64,000 bases of DNA. It comes from Marinomonas mediterranea MMB-1. Its GTDB lineage: Bacteria; Pseudomonadota; Gammaproteobacteria; Pseudomonadales; Marinomonadaceae. Both the position numbers and the translations under genes were made by a program. The first letter of the stretch is position 1. The number at the start of each line of letters is the position of its first letter. Positions 8,942 to 18,765 of the stretch are shown here, one piece after another. The notes below the pieces were generated by a model. The model saw only the letters and a list, made by a program, of their open reading frames with translations. It was not told where the DNA came from and ran no database searches. The stretch covers positions 4,458,501 through 4,522,500 of the forward strand of contig NC_015276.1 of the NCBI RefSeq assembly GCF_000192865.1, in the 5' to 3' direction.

Positions 8942-10303
8942 TTACTTAAGAGCATCCCAAGTTTTTTGGATGTCTTTCGCTACGTCTTCAGCGCTTTCGC
9001 CGTCGGCGTAATTGACCATTCCAGTCCAGAATGCACCGGCACCAATTTTACCTGGCATAAGATCGGATGCATCGAAACGGAACGTCGTCGCGTAACGCAG
9101 AATTTCACCTTGCTTCTTAGCTGTCTCTGTTGCGTACAACTCAGGGTTAGCACCCAAGTGAGCACTCAAGAAGCCGGTTTGAGCCATCCAAAGTTCGTGC
9201 GCAATAGGAGAACGAATGAAGTCGATGAATTCACGAGCGGCTTCAGAATCGTTTGTGATACTGACCAAAGTACCAGCACCCAAGACAGGATTACCTAAGT
9301 CTTTAGAGGCGTACGATGGGAAGTAGAAGAAGTCTGCATCAATGCCAAGCTCGACACCTTCAGGGAAGAATGCAGGAGCAAACGAGGCTTGACGATGGAA
9401 GTAACATTTTGGCGGAGACGCGAATAAGCCTTTAGGACTGTCACGGAAATCCGTCGCAGCAACGGCTTTAGTACCACCATCTACGAACGCATCATTACGT
9501 GCAAACCAACCAAATTCCTCGATCGCCCCAACAACACGTGGATCGTCAAATTTCACGGTATTGGATACCCACTGGTCGTAAACATCAGCAGGTTGTGTAC
9601 GAAGCATTAAGTCTTCAACCCAATCGGTTGCAGGCCAGCCCGTCGCAGCACCAGAACCCAAACCAATACACCATGGCGTACCGCCATCAGCAACGATTTG
9701 TTCAGTCAACGACTTTAGGTCTTCCATAGACTGCGGCACGTCATAGCCTGCGTCGTAGAAGTTATCAGGCGAGTACCACACCAATGATTTCAGGTCAGCA
9801 CGGTAAAAAACACCGTAGAATTCTTTTTCACCATTCTGGTCTTTAAAAGAAGCAAGATCGACCCACGACTGCCCAGCAGCATAGTCTTTTTTAACCGCTG
9901 CTTCATCTTCAGCATCAAGTGGGGTTAGCAAACCTTTTGCCGCCAGATCCGAAGCCAAGCCCGGTTGTGGGAATATCGAAATGTTTGGAGCACTGCCAGC
10001 TTGAGCATCAATCACAATTTGTTGCTCAAACGAGTCAGAACCCGCGTAGCTTACTTTTGCACCTGTCGCTTCAGAAAAGTACGCAATCACTTTGTCGAAA
10101 CGCTCTTTTTCTGAGCCTAGCCAAGGGCCAAATACAGTCAATGACTGACCAGAAAGGTCAACTGACTTTAGATCTTCATAGCTAGACCAATGGAAACGGG
10201 AATCTTGTCCTGGTTCGAAAATCAAACCATCGTGACCGTCCGCATAGGAGAAAGGGACACTTAGAGTTGCTGCAATCGCTGCAGACACGAGACGCTTTTT
10301 CAT
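8942..10303 (-). CDS. Periplasmic alpha-glucoside-binding protein, AglE-like
   Basis: This 453-residue solute-binding protein is the first gene of the alpha-glucoside operon. It has an N-terminal signal peptide (Lys/Arg start, hydrophobic core, cleavage near SYA-DG) and the fold of family 1 extracellular sugar-binding proteins. The start was set at ATG 10303, which has GAGGAG 5 nt upstream; a GTG at 10309 overlaps that ribosome site. Substrate assignment (maltose, trehalose or sucrose type) is inferred from the GH13 glucosidase in the same operon. Confidence 0.9.
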   Translation of the reverse strand: MKKRLVSAAIAATLSVPFSYADGHDGLIFEPGQDSRFHWSSYEDLKSVDLSGQSLTVFGPWLGSEKERFDKVIAYFSEATGAKVSYAGSDSFEQQIVIDAQAGSAPNISIFPQPGLASDLAAKGLLTPLDAEDEAAVKKDYAAGQSWVDLASFKDQNGEKEFYGVFYRADLKSLVWYSPDNFYDAGYDVPQSMEDLKSLTEQIVADGGTPWCIGLGSGAATGWPATDWVEDLMLRTQPADVYDQWVSNTVKFDDPRVVGAIEEFGWFARNDAFVDGGTKAVAATDFRDSPKGLFASPPKCYFHRQASFAPAFFPEGVELGIDADFFYFPSYASKDLGNPVLGAGTLVSITNDSEAAREFIDFIRSPIAHELWMAQTGFLSAHLGANPELYATETAKKQGEILRYATTFRFDASDLMPGKIGAGAFWTGMVNYADGESAEDVAKDIQKTWDALK

Positions 10304-10726
10304 CTTCACTCCTCAAATCGGCTTCATGCACTAGAGCGCAAAACCTTGTTGTTATTATCAGCTGGGGATAGGTTTATGTAAAACCTTAACACATCGTCTT
10401 TATGCATTAAGATGACTTAGAATTATTGTCAATCAATCTCACTACATCAAGCAGAACTCGCTCTTAAATTTGTCTTAATTTTAATCTATCACAGTACAAT
10501 ATTAGACGGCTAACCACCTCGAAAAACAGATAATTCGCTTATAAAACAACCAAAAATGAACACAATTCAGGCAAAAGTGGCGATCAGAAATCCTTTTTGA
10601 CTAATATTCAAACAATCGCGTCGTCGTCACTTTTGACCAAAAAGACCATTTATCGATCATCTATTCTAAACGAGCTTAGCGCTTAAAAGTCTCTTAAAGA
10701 GCGCTTAATCGTTTTAAGAGGCATAA
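10304..10726. other. Gene-free promoter region of the alpha-glucoside operon
   Basis: No coding region is evident in this AT-rich stretch, which must hold the operon promoter. Two AGCGCTTAA-centred sites, CTTAGCGCTTAA (about 10675-10686) and GAGCGCTTAATC (about 10700-10711), resemble the CG-centred half-palindromes bound by LacI-family repressors. They lie about 370 bp upstream of the operon start, so their role is uncertain. Confidence 0.35.
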
Positions 10727-10756
10727 AAAAACCATCACTGCGAATGAAATTCGCTG
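10727..10756 (-). terminator. Terminator after the sugar kinase gene
   Basis: A long stem (AACCATCACTGCGAAT / ATTCGCTGTGATGGTT, one mismatch) is flanked by A and T runs on both sides. It lies 39 bp past the kinase stop. Confidence 0.85.
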
Positions 10757-10794
10757 TGATGGTTTTGATTGTAATCGAGAATGCGTGTGATCGT

Positions 10795-11763
10795 TTAGGT
10801 TTGAGTCAAGCGCGCTTCAACTTGCTCTAAATTCGGTAAAGAGGGATATGCCCCTAAACGCGTGACAGAATCAGCACCACAGGCTACCGCAAAGCGAACA
10901 ATGTTATGCAATTGCGCCTGACTTAATGACTGAACCGAAGCACGATCACCGCCTTGTTCTGCCAGTTGATACAGCAAACCGCCAACAAACGCGTCACCTG
11001 CTGCGGTTGTATCTTTCACATCCACTTTAGGTGTTTGCACCTCGCCCTTATCGGTCGATGTGTAATATCTGACCGGGTTACCGCCATCGGTCAGAACAAA
11101 GACAGCGACCCCTTTTTCAAGCGATTCTTGAATTAAGGCATAGGGATCGGAAGCCAAGACACTGAGCTCCTCAAGACTTGCTTTTACTACGTCTGCCGTT
11201 TGCATCCACGTAATCACGCGTGCTGTATCAACGGTATTGTTTGGCCACAAGTTCGTGCGTAGATTCACGTCAATGCTGACCACCCAATTCGCCGCTTTCG
11301 CAAGCTCAATGCCCGTCATGGTCGCCGCTGTAATGTTTTCATCCGTTAATGTGTTAGAACAGGTATGAAAGACCCCTTTAGCACTTTCGAACCAAGCAGA
11401 CGAAAAATCCTCACTTTTAAACAGCATATCCGCTGACGGATTGCGGTAGAACTCGAAGCTGCGCTCACCCGTTTCGTCCAAGCTAACAAATGCCAGCGCC
11501 GTTTTGGCGTCACTTGTCATGAGCATTGAATCGGTTTTAACGCCGTAACCTTCAAGTTCGTCTTTTAAGAAATGGCCAAAAGCATCGTCGCCCACTTGCC
11601 CAACAAAATGACTGTCGCCACCCAGCAACGCCGCAGCAACAGCCACATTGGCAGGCGCGCCACCGGGGAACTTTGTAAAGGTCTCTAATTCGCCCTTTTT
11701 AATCGCGCCATTGGAAAGGAAGTCGATTAACGCTTCACCGAAAGATAGTATTTTTGTTGTCAT
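10795..11763 (-). CDS. PfkB family sugar kinase, fructokinase-like
   Basis: This 322-residue cytoplasmic ribokinase-family enzyme phosphorylates a sugar, probably fructose. The N-terminal PfkB signature FPGGAPANVAVAAALLGG and the C-terminal DTTAAGDAFVGG with the catalytic Asp are both intact. The start was set at ATG 11763; an upstream TTG in frame adds five residues. It lies upstream of the alpha-glucoside operon on the same strand but is separated by its own terminator. A fructokinase beside an alpha-glucoside system would suit sucrose-type substrates, which is an inference. Confidence 0.86.
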   Translation of the reverse strand: MTTKILSFGEALIDFLSNGAIKKGELETFTKFPGGAPANVAVAAALLGGDSHFVGQVGDDAFGHFLKDELEGYGVKTDSMLMTSDAKTALAFVSLDETGERSFEFYRNPSADMLFKSEDFSSAWFESAKGVFHTCSNTLTDENITAATMTGIELAKAANWVVSIDVNLRTNLWPNNTVDTARVITWMQTADVVKASLEELSVLASDPYALIQESLEKGVAVFVLTDGGNPVRYYTSTDKGEVQTPKVDVKDTTAAGDAFVGGLLYQLAEQGGDRASVQSLSQAQLHNIVRFAVACGADSVTRLGAYPSLPNLEQVEARLTQT

Positions 11764-11820
11764 AATTGTTTGTCTCAAATATTCAGAGGCTGACCGGAAA
11801 TTTGGTGAAAAATTATGCGG

Positions 11821-11865
11821 ACACCTTTCTATTAAATCAACTAAATTTATTTAATAGAAAGGTGT
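11821..11865. promoter_or_regulatory. 17-bp perfect inverted repeat between divergent genes
   Basis: ACACCTTTCTATTAAAT (11821-11837) is repeated as its exact reverse complement at 11849-11865, with an 11-bp spacer. It lies between the divergently transcribed sugar kinase and response regulator genes, so it is not an obvious terminator for either. It may be a large operator or an RNA hairpin in the response-regulator leader. Confidence 0.55.
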
Positions 11866-11954
11866 ATGGTAAGTTCCACTTATTTTTAGCTCCTCTATAT
11901 CATAGATCAGGTTTTACAGTATTATTTGCGAAACCTAATTGGCTAGGGCACGTT

Positions 11955-12701
11955 ATGACGAAATCAAGGTATGTATATGTAGTTGACGACGACAATGATA
12001 TTCGCTCGTTGTTAAAGTCCTATCTTGAACGACATCAATTTCAGGTGTTAACCGCGGAATCAGGCGAGGCATTTCTAGAGGATTTCCATGCTGACTTAAA
12101 CGTGGAATTGGTCATATTAGACGTCATGTTACCTGGCCAAGATGGCTTCGCCGTCTGTCGTGCCTTAAGAACACAATCTGAAGTACCGGTTATTATGCTG
12201 ACCGCGAACTCCGACGAAATGGATCGTATTATTGGTTTGGAAATTGGGGCCGACGATTATCTCGCCAAGCCTTTTAATCCAAGAGAGCTACTGGCGAGGA
12301 TGAAGGCTATCCTACGTCGAATAGAACCCAATGACCCGATAAAGGAAGAACAAGAAAAAGCAAAAGCCAGCCGTTACTATCAGTTCGCACAGTTTACGCT
12401 CGATACCCTGTCTAGAGAGTTACACCACGAAGACAGTAAAGAGGCGCTTACAGGCGCCGATTTCAACTTACTCATGCTGTTCTTAGCCAGCCCCGGAGCC
12501 GTTCTAAGCCGAGATTACATTGCCGAAAACACCCGAGGCCGAGACAGCGCGCCGCTTGACCGCTTTATCGACGTACACGTCAGCCGACTTAGACAACGAC
12601 TAAAAGAAGACGCTCGTCACCCTCAACTCATCAAAACAGTAAGGGGTGAAGGGTACATCATGACCGCGACCGTCGAGACATTCGATGAACTTGCTGAATA
12701 G
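11955..12701 (+). CDS. OmpR-type response regulator, GltR-like
   Basis: This 248-residue protein has a receiver domain (acidic DDD at residues 11-13, phospho-acceptor Asp56 in LDVMLPG, Lys in AKPF) and a C-terminal winged helix (about residues 150-240). ATG 11955 was chosen because the receiver begins there; the longer open frame adds 63 unrelated residues. It overlaps the sensor kinase start by 17 bp. In Pseudomonas, GltR/GtrS controls the gtsABCD glucose transporter, and a Gts-like transporter lies 4 kb downstream. The same role is inferred here. Confidence 0.88.
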   Translation: MTKSRYVYVVDDDNDIRSLLKSYLERHQFQVLTAESGEAFLEDFHADLNVELVILDVMLPGQDGFAVCRALRTQSEVPVIMLTANSDEMDRIIGLEIGADDYLAKPFNPRELLARMKAILRRIEPNDPIKEEQEKAKASRYYQFAQFTLDTLSRELHHEDSKEALTGADFNLLMLFLASPGAVLSRDYIAENTRGRDSAPLDRFIDVHVSRLRQRLKEDARHPQLIKTVRGEGYIMTATVETFDELAE

Positions 12702-14139
12702 CCGCCTCAAACGCTGGTCTCAGTCCTTAACCGGACAAATTCTCATCATCATGGCGTTCGGTGTCGCAAGTGCACAGTTGGTCAGTTCTGCCATTTGGTT
12801 GCGCCAACTTCAAGCAGACACCGAGAAAAACGTTCAAGAAGTCTCAACTCATATGGCGTTTCGTATTGCGGCAACCGTCAGCTACTTTAGCTCTCTGCCC
12901 CAAAACTATCGTCATATTGTCATAGACCAATTACAGGACATGGGTGGCACACGCTTTTTTGTCACGCTTAACAAAGAATACATCACCATTGATGCGCTTC
13001 CGGAGTCAAAACTTAAGCGCATCGTAAAAGATGAAATCCACAATACCCTGTCCCGACAGCTCGGCATTCATACCGCCGACATCTCCTTTTCCAGCCCAGA
13101 CAATCTACGCGTTATTAATAACCAAACCAAACTGTCGGATTTACCCGAACGTTGGGGCCATCATAGTTTAATGATGAAGCCGCTTACGCCACCTATTGTC
13201 ATCATCCAAATACAAGTCAGTGAGTCCGAATGGTTGTATTTAGCGAGCCTCATGCCTGCGCCCTATTTTCTCGATGAGTCGTCGCTACTGACCGCCGATC
13301 GCTTATTTTCATTGACCGCGTCGGTGATTACCGTTTTGCTGCTCACTCTATTGTTCATTCGACGAACGACTCGACCACTTGCTTTGCTCGCTCATGCGGC
13401 TGAACAATTTGGTAAAGGCGACTGGAAACCCTTAAAAGAAGATGGCGCACTCGAAGTCCGAAAAACAGCTCATGCTTTTAACGACATGCAAAAACGCATA
13501 CAACGCTACGTAGATGATAGAGAGCGGCTGTTTGCCTCGATTTCACACGACCTAAAAACCCCTATTACACGTTTACGTTTACGAGCAGAAATGCTGGATG
13601 AAGACGAAGCAAGAGACGCCATGGTGCGAGATTTAGAAGATTTAGACATGCTGGTAAAAGGCGCTCTTCAGAGCGTAAAAGAAACCGATATTCATGAAAA
13701 TCGCGTCGAACTAGATCTAGAAAGACTGTTAAAAGACATACAAAGCTCGGCCAATATACACATCACCAAAGTACAAGTCTTTGGTCAGTTACAGCACCCT
13801 TATGTTGGTAAACCATTAGCAATCAAACGTTGTCTAGGCAACTTAATAGACAATGCGCTTTACTATGGCAACACCGCAGAAATTTTTATCGAAGATACGG
13901 AAGACACCTTGTGCATTCGTATCTGCGATAAAGGGCCAGGGATCCCGCTCGATAAGATCGATAAAGTATTTCAGCCCTACACTCGACTCGTGCCAGAACA
14001 TTCAGGGCATCATCCAACAGGCATGGGGCTAGGATTGAGTATTGCTCGTAATATTGCACGAGCGCACGGTGGCGAAGTATCTCTTAGCAACCGTCCTAAA
14101 AAAGGGCTAGAAGCCAAACTGTTGCTACCCCGACATTAA
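12685..14139 (+). CDS. Sensor histidine kinase, GtrS-like
   Basis: This 484-residue inner-membrane kinase has a first helix near residues 17-37, a periplasmic sensor region, a second helix near 210-227, a HAMP domain, the H-box ASISHDLKTPITR with His288, and a HATPase_c domain with N box (NLIDNALYYG) and G boxes (DKGPGIP, GMGLGLSIARN). It is translationally coupled to the response regulator by a 17-bp overlap. Its stop codon overlaps that of the convergent GGDEF-EAL gene. Sugar or sugar-acid sensing is inferred from context. Confidence 0.9.
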   Translation: MNLLNSRLKRWSQSLTGQILIIMAFGVASAQLVSSAIWLRQLQADTEKNVQEVSTHMAFRIAATVSYFSSLPQNYRHIVIDQLQDMGGTRFFVTLNKEYITIDALPESKLKRIVKDEIHNTLSRQLGIHTADISFSSPDNLRVINNQTKLSDLPERWGHHSLMMKPLTPPIVIIQIQVSESEWLYLASLMPAPYFLDESSLLTADRLFSLTASVITVLLLTLLFIRRTTRPLALLAHAAEQFGKGDWKPLKEDGALEVRKTAHAFNDMQKRIQRYVDDRERLFASISHDLKTPITRLRLRAEMLDEDEARDAMVRDLEDLDMLVKGALQSVKETDIHENRVELDLERLLKDIQSSANIHITKVQVFGQLQHPYVGKPLAIKRCLGNLIDNALYYGNTAEIFIEDTEDTLCIRICDKGPGIPLDKIDKVFQPYTRLVPEHSGHHPTGMGLGLSIARNIARAHGGEVSLSNRPKKGLEAKLLLPRH

Positions 14140-15857
14140 GTCAGTGCTGAACTTGGAAACAGCAATTGATTCAATAATCGAGAGGGGATCGGAGGGCTAA
14201 TGACAAACCCCTGTGCTTTGTCACATCCTATTTCGGCCAGCGCATTTTTTTGCGCTTCGGTCTCAACACCTTCTGCGACCACATCTAAAGACAGGCCTTT
14301 TGCAAGAAACACAATGGCTTCGATAATCGTTGGATCAGATAGGTCATTACCCTCTCCACCCGAAATAAAGGTTTTATCAATCTTCACACAATCAATGGGT
14401 AAGACTTTTAAATAACGCATCGACGAATAGCCCGTCCCAAAGTCATCAATGGCAATTTTCACGCCTGCATTTCGGATCTCTTGAAGAATAAAGATATTGC
14501 TCGCGCCCGTTTCGACCAAGGCTTCTTCTGTTAGCTCTAACTCAAGCAGGCCGGGGTCAATATTATAACGCCCCACTTTCTCCAATAATCGATCCGTAAA
14601 TTCAGGCAGCTTTAAATGTCGAGGGGAGATATTAACAGCGATAGGGATTCGAGCCCCTAAATCACGCCACTGCGCAATTTGTTTGCATGCGGTTTCCAGC
14701 GCCCATTCGCCGATCGGGATAATCGCACCGGTACGCACGGCTTCGGGTATAAAATCACCCGGCATACGAATCGAACCATCCGGCATAGGCCAGCGCACTA
14801 GAGCTTCTACGCCAGTAATGAGTTCGCTCTTCAAATCAATTTTAGGCTGATAATATAACTCAAACGCTTCCATCTCGACCGCTTGGTTCAGCTCGCGCTC
14901 TAACGTCATGATATGCTTTAATTTTTCTTGCATACGCTCGTTAAACATCAGAAAGTGCTGATCCAACTGCTGCTTACATTCATAAAGCGCCATGTCGGCT
15001 TTTTGCATCAACTCTGTGCAGTTTTGTCCGTGCTGAGGATACATCGCAATCCCCATGCTCGCGCTGACTTGTATCGAGTGTTCTCCAATTACGGCAGGGC
15101 GGGTAACGGCATGCAAAATTTTGGCGGCAATTAAACTGCCATTATCAGGTCGATCAATGTTATCTAACAATAGGACAAATTCGTCGCCACCAATACGTGC
15201 AACGACATCACTCTTTCGAATGGAACGGTCTAGGCGCTGAGAGATCAAGGTAAGCAACAAGTCGCCGACGTGATGCCCTAGTGAATCGTTGACTTGTTTA
15301 AAGCGATCCAAATCCATGAAGATCACAGCGATCTGATGCGCATTACGTCTCGCTCTCGCGATGGCCAACTCGGCATGCTCTTCGAAGATCAGCCGATTTC
15401 CTAACCCTGTAAGCGGGTCTCTCTTGAGAAGTTGTGCAATTTGCGTTTCGATGTGTTTTCGCTCAACAACATGACGAATGCTGCGTTCGAGCAACCCACG
15501 AGTGAGTTCAGATTGAGGAATAAAGTCAGAAGCACCGAGTTGAAGCAAGGCCTCTTCCAATTCCGAGACCTCTTTTGTACAGCGGTTATCATTCAATACG
15601 ATCACGGGCGTTTCAAAGCCCACAATGTTCGCATGCTTGAGAAAGTCCGTCGCAATAAGCCCATCTACGGACATATCAAGCAAGACCATATCATAAGATT
15701 CATGCATTAGCCGCGCGACAGATTCGTGAAAACCAATCGCGACTTCAGTCGAAAAGTCTGTTTTCTGGCATTGTTCCAAAAACGTTCGAACAATGCTGGG
15801 AGGTTGCTGCACGCCCTCCACCAGTAGTAACTTATAGTGCTGTTTCTCCATTAACAT
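14136..15857 (-). CDS. Response regulator with GGDEF and EAL domains (c-di-GMP turnover)
   Basis: This 573-residue soluble protein has a receiver-like N-terminus (Asp in LLDMSVDG, about residue 60), a GGDEF domain (intact GGDEF with DLDRFK upstream, about 145-305) and an EAL domain (EALVRW, then LELTEEAL, DDFGTGYSS and EGVE, about 315-565). Both catalytic motifs look intact, so it may make and degrade c-di-GMP; dual-domain proteins are often biased to one activity. The ATG at 15857 is preceded by GAGAG. It converges on the sensor kinase, sharing overlapping stop codons. Confidence 0.92.
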   Translation of the reverse strand: MLMEKQHYKLLLVEGVQQPPSIVRTFLEQCQKTDFSTEVAIGFHESVARLMHESYDMVLLDMSVDGLIATDFLKHANIVGFETPVIVLNDNRCTKEVSELEEALLQLGASDFIPQSELTRGLLERSIRHVVERKHIETQIAQLLKRDPLTGLGNRLIFEEHAELAIARARRNAHQIAVIFMDLDRFKQVNDSLGHHVGDLLLTLISQRLDRSIRKSDVVARIGGDEFVLLLDNIDRPDNGSLIAAKILHAVTRPAVIGEHSIQVSASMGIAMYPQHGQNCTELMQKADMALYECKQQLDQHFLMFNERMQEKLKHIMTLERELNQAVEMEAFELYYQPKIDLKSELITGVEALVRWPMPDGSIRMPGDFIPEAVRTGAIIPIGEWALETACKQIAQWRDLGARIPIAVNISPRHLKLPEFTDRLLEKVGRYNIDPGLLELELTEEALVETGASNIFILQEIRNAGVKIAIDDFGTGYSSMRYLKVLPIDCVKIDKTFISGGEGNDLSDPTIIEAIVFLAKGLSLDVVAEGVETEAQKNALAEIGCDKAQGFVISPPIPSRLLNQLLFPSSALT

Positions 15858-16336
15858 TCACTCTCGACTTAGCATTTATTTAAGATGAGTCCTAAACGTT
15901 CTCGTCCCTTTCACACCGTCTAGTCCTTGAAACATTGACGCTCATAATGAAAGGTTTTGATCAGTTCTGTCATTATAGTGCAAGCATACCACTTGAGATG
16001 AGCCGGCCAACATTCGTACAAAATTTAACCTTACTTCCACAATGTAACTCGCATGTTACAAAGCGAAGAATCCGTGTGCCGAGTCTAACTTGCAACTAAA
16101 ACCATTAAAGGTCAATAAGATACTCTATGCAAGACTTTGTTACACTAGGTTGCTCTACTTTACTCCCACACTAACAAGGCTTTTGCTATCTTCATGGTGA
16201 GCCTCACTTAAGCTAATTTTTAGTAGCAAAATGCTCTGTTTGAAACACGATTTTTAAACAAGTATCTGAGTGAGCGCTTACCAAAAAATCATAAAATACG
16301 TGATTAAGACAGATAACAATAACAAAGGTTATTATC
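15858..16336. other. Gene-free region upstream of the glucose transporter operon
   Basis: No gene is visible. Two operator-like palindromes are. TGTAAC-N6-GTTACA lies at 16043-16060. GTGAGCGCTTAC, a near-palindrome, lies at 16270-16281, about 55 bp before the binding-protein ATG. The second resembles the AGCGCTTA sites upstream of the alpha-glucoside operon. An A-rich purine stretch with weak ribosome-site character precedes the start codon. Confidence 0.4.
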
Positions 16337-17587
16337 ATGAAGAAAATTGCATTCGGTTTATCCACCGTGGCGTTATCATTGGCTGCAGCGACGGCGCAAG
16401 CAGGCGAAGTTGAAGTACTACACTGGTGGACATCTGGCGGTGAAGCAGCTGCAATTAATGTTCTAAAACAAGAAATGACCGATGCAGGTCATACCTGGAA
16501 AGATTTCGCTGTTGCTGGCGGCGGTGGCGAATCTGCGATGACCGTTCTTAAATCTCGCGCAATTGCTGGTAACCCTCCTGCTAGTGCTCAAATCAAAGGC
16601 CCAACGATTCAAGAATGGGGCGATTTAGGCTTCCTTACGAATCTAGACGACGTTGCTAAACAAGGCGATTGGGACTCTGTTCTACCAAGCGTCGTTAGCA
16701 GTGCCATGAAGTACGATGGTCACTACGTAGCAGCGCCCGTCAACGTACACCGTGTAAACTGGATGTGGGCGAACCCTGAAGTCTTCAAAAAAGCAGGCGC
16801 AAGCATCCCGACGACATGGGATCAATTCATCACTGAAGCGAAAAAAATCAAAGCGGCAGGTTACACGCCACTTGCGCACGGTGGACAAGCTTGGCAAGAC
16901 GCAACGCTATTCGAAGCCATTGCATTGGCAAAAGGCTCTAAATTTTACAACAGCGCCTTCCTTTCTTTGTCGGACGACACACTACGTAGCCAAGACATGA
17001 TCGACGTTTTCACAACGTTCAAAGCCATGCGTGAATTCGTAGACCCAGGTTTCTCTGGCCGTGATTGGAACATTGCAACGTCCATGGTTATCAACGGCGA
17101 AGCCGCTATGCAAATCATGGGAGACTGGGCCAAAGGCGAGTTTACGGCAGCAGGTAAAAAAGCAGGCATCGATTACGTTTGTTACCCAGCGCCAGGCACA
17201 AGCGGCCAGTTTACCTTTAACATCGACTCATTGGCGATGTTCCAAGTGGACGGCGATGACGCTCAAGCCGCGCAGCAAGATCTTGCTCGTCTCATTCTTG
17301 AGCCGAAATTCCAAGAAACGTTCAACCTAAATAAAGGTTCAATCCCTGCTCGTTTGAACATGCCTCGTGACAAGTTCGATACGTGTGCACACGCGTCTAT
17401 GGATGCGTTCCTAGCCAGTTCAACAACCGGTGACCTTCTCCCAAGTTACGCACATGGTATGGCGGTGAACTCGATGGTTCAGGGTGCAATCAACGACGTT
17501 GTAACGAACTTCTTCAACAGCGAATCCATCACCGCTGAAGAAGCCGTTGACAAATTGGCACGCGCAGTAAAAGCGGCCGATATGTAA
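16337..17587 (+). CDS. Periplasmic glucose/mannose-type binding protein, GtsA-like
   Basis: This 416-residue sugar-binding protein has a clear signal peptide ending AQA-GE near residue 22. The mature N-terminus (VEVLHWWTSGGEAAA) is typical of glucose-binding proteins of the Pseudomonas GtsA type. It starts the gts-like operon and is followed by a strong hairpin, so it is likely expressed above the permeases. Binding of glucose rather than another monosaccharide is inferred from family resemblance. Confidence 0.88.
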   Translation: MKKIAFGLSTVALSLAAATAQAGEVEVLHWWTSGGEAAAINVLKQEMTDAGHTWKDFAVAGGGGESAMTVLKSRAIAGNPPASAQIKGPTIQEWGDLGFLTNLDDVAKQGDWDSVLPSVVSSAMKYDGHYVAAPVNVHRVNWMWANPEVFKKAGASIPTTWDQFITEAKKIKAAGYTPLAHGGQAWQDATLFEAIALAKGSKFYNSAFLSLSDDTLRSQDMIDVFTTFKAMREFVDPGFSGRDWNIATSMVINGEAAMQIMGDWAKGEFTAAGKKAGIDYVCYPAPGTSGQFTFNIDSLAMFQVDGDDAQAAQQDLARLILEPKFQETFNLNKGSIPARLNMPRDKFDTCAHASMDAFLASSTTGDLLPSYAHGMAVNSMVQGAINDVVTNFFNSESITAEEAVDKLARAVKAADM

Positions 17588-17600
17588 TTCACTCGTAATC

Positions 17601-17635
17601 AAGGCTTCCAACGCAAACGCGTTGAAGCCTTTTTA
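17601..17635 (+). terminator. Hairpin with T run after the glucose-binding protein gene
   Basis: AAGGCTTCcAACGC pairs with GCGTTGAAGCCTT and is followed by TTTT. It lies 13 bp past the stop, before the permease genes, and fits partial termination within the operon. Confidence 0.8.
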
Positions 17636-17835
17636 CAAAGTGATCTAACTAAATAAAACGCAGACAATCTGAACACCACTGCTTTACTGTCGTTATTAGA
17701 CCGTAAAGCAGTAATAACTAGACCGTCCTGCGTTTTCGTTAGCTGAATTCATTCTTTCAAAGAGACAACAGCAAAGCGAATGCCTTAGGCAGATCGTTTT
17801 CCATCACCCTCTTTCATAGCGAAGAAACATCAATT

Positions 17836-18765
17836 ATGACTACTAAATCCGCCAATTCTGGGTCACGAACGACTCAGTCAGGACGTCCTGCACGCCTCAG
17901 CTTGGCCGACTGGATGCCAAAACTGGTTATGGCACCTACCGTCGTCACGACGATAGTGTGTATATACGGTTACATGATATGGACAGCCGTACTCTCTTTT
18001 ACCAATTCTCGCATGCTGCCAACGTACAAGTTTGTGGGCACAGCACAATATGAACGTCTATTCGACAACGACCGCTGGCTGGTCGCGCTTTCGAACCTTG
18101 GCGTATTTGGTGGATTGTTTATCCTGATCTGTTTGGTGCTGGGCGTGATGCTGGCCATCTTCCTAGATCAGAAGATTCGCGCAGAAGGCGCCATTCGCAC
18201 CATTTACCTCTACCCGATGGCGATTTCATTTATCGTTACCGGTACCGCTTGGAAATGGCTGCTCAACCCAACCAACGGCATCGAGAAAATGATGATCGAA
18301 CTTGGCTTTGAAGACTTTCGCTTCAATTGGCTAAGTGATCCCGACATGGTGGTTTACTGTCTGGTGATTGCTGCCGTATGGCAAGCGTCTGGCTTTGTCA
18401 TGGCGTTGTTCCTTGCTGGCCTTCGCGGCGTCGATGGTGAAATGATCAAAGCCGCTCAGCTTGATGGGGCGGGTATTTTCACAACGTATCGCCGCATCAT
18501 ACTGCCGTCATTGAAGCCCGTTTTCTTCAGCGCAATGGTGATCTTGTCACACATCGCCATTAAGAGCTTCGACTTGGTCGCATCGTTAACCAATGGCGGC
18601 CCCGGTTACTCTTCCGATTTGCCTGCCAACTTTATGTACACGCACGCTTTCAACCGCAGCCAAATGGGTCTCGGCTCCGCATCCGCTATGGTGATGTTGG
18701 GATGCGTACTAGCGATTCTTATCCCTTACTTGTACTCTGAACTGCGAGGTGAGCGCCATGAGTAA
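17836..18765 (+). CDS. ABC sugar permease, GtsB-like
   Basis: This 309-residue inner-membrane protein has six hydrophobic segments and the EAA loop (KAAQLDGAGIFTTYRRIILP). It forms the channel with the next permease, whose start codon lies inside this gene (8-bp overlap). The 248-bp gap after the binding-protein gene contains a terminator and probably a weak promoter. Confidence 0.9.
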   Translation: MTTKSANSGSRTTQSGRPARLSLADWMPKLVMAPTVVTTIVCIYGYMIWTAVLSFTNSRMLPTYKFVGTAQYERLFDNDRWLVALSNLGVFGGLFILICLVLGVMLAIFLDQKIRAEGAIRTIYLYPMAISFIVTGTAWKWLLNPTNGIEKMMIELGFEDFRFNWLSDPDMVVYCLVIAAVWQASGFVMALFLAGLRGVDGEMIKAAQLDGAGIFTTYRRIILPSLKPVFFSAMVILSHIAIKSFDLVASLTNGGPGYSSDLPANFMYTHAFNRSQMGLGSASAMVMLGCVLAILIPYLYSELRGERHE

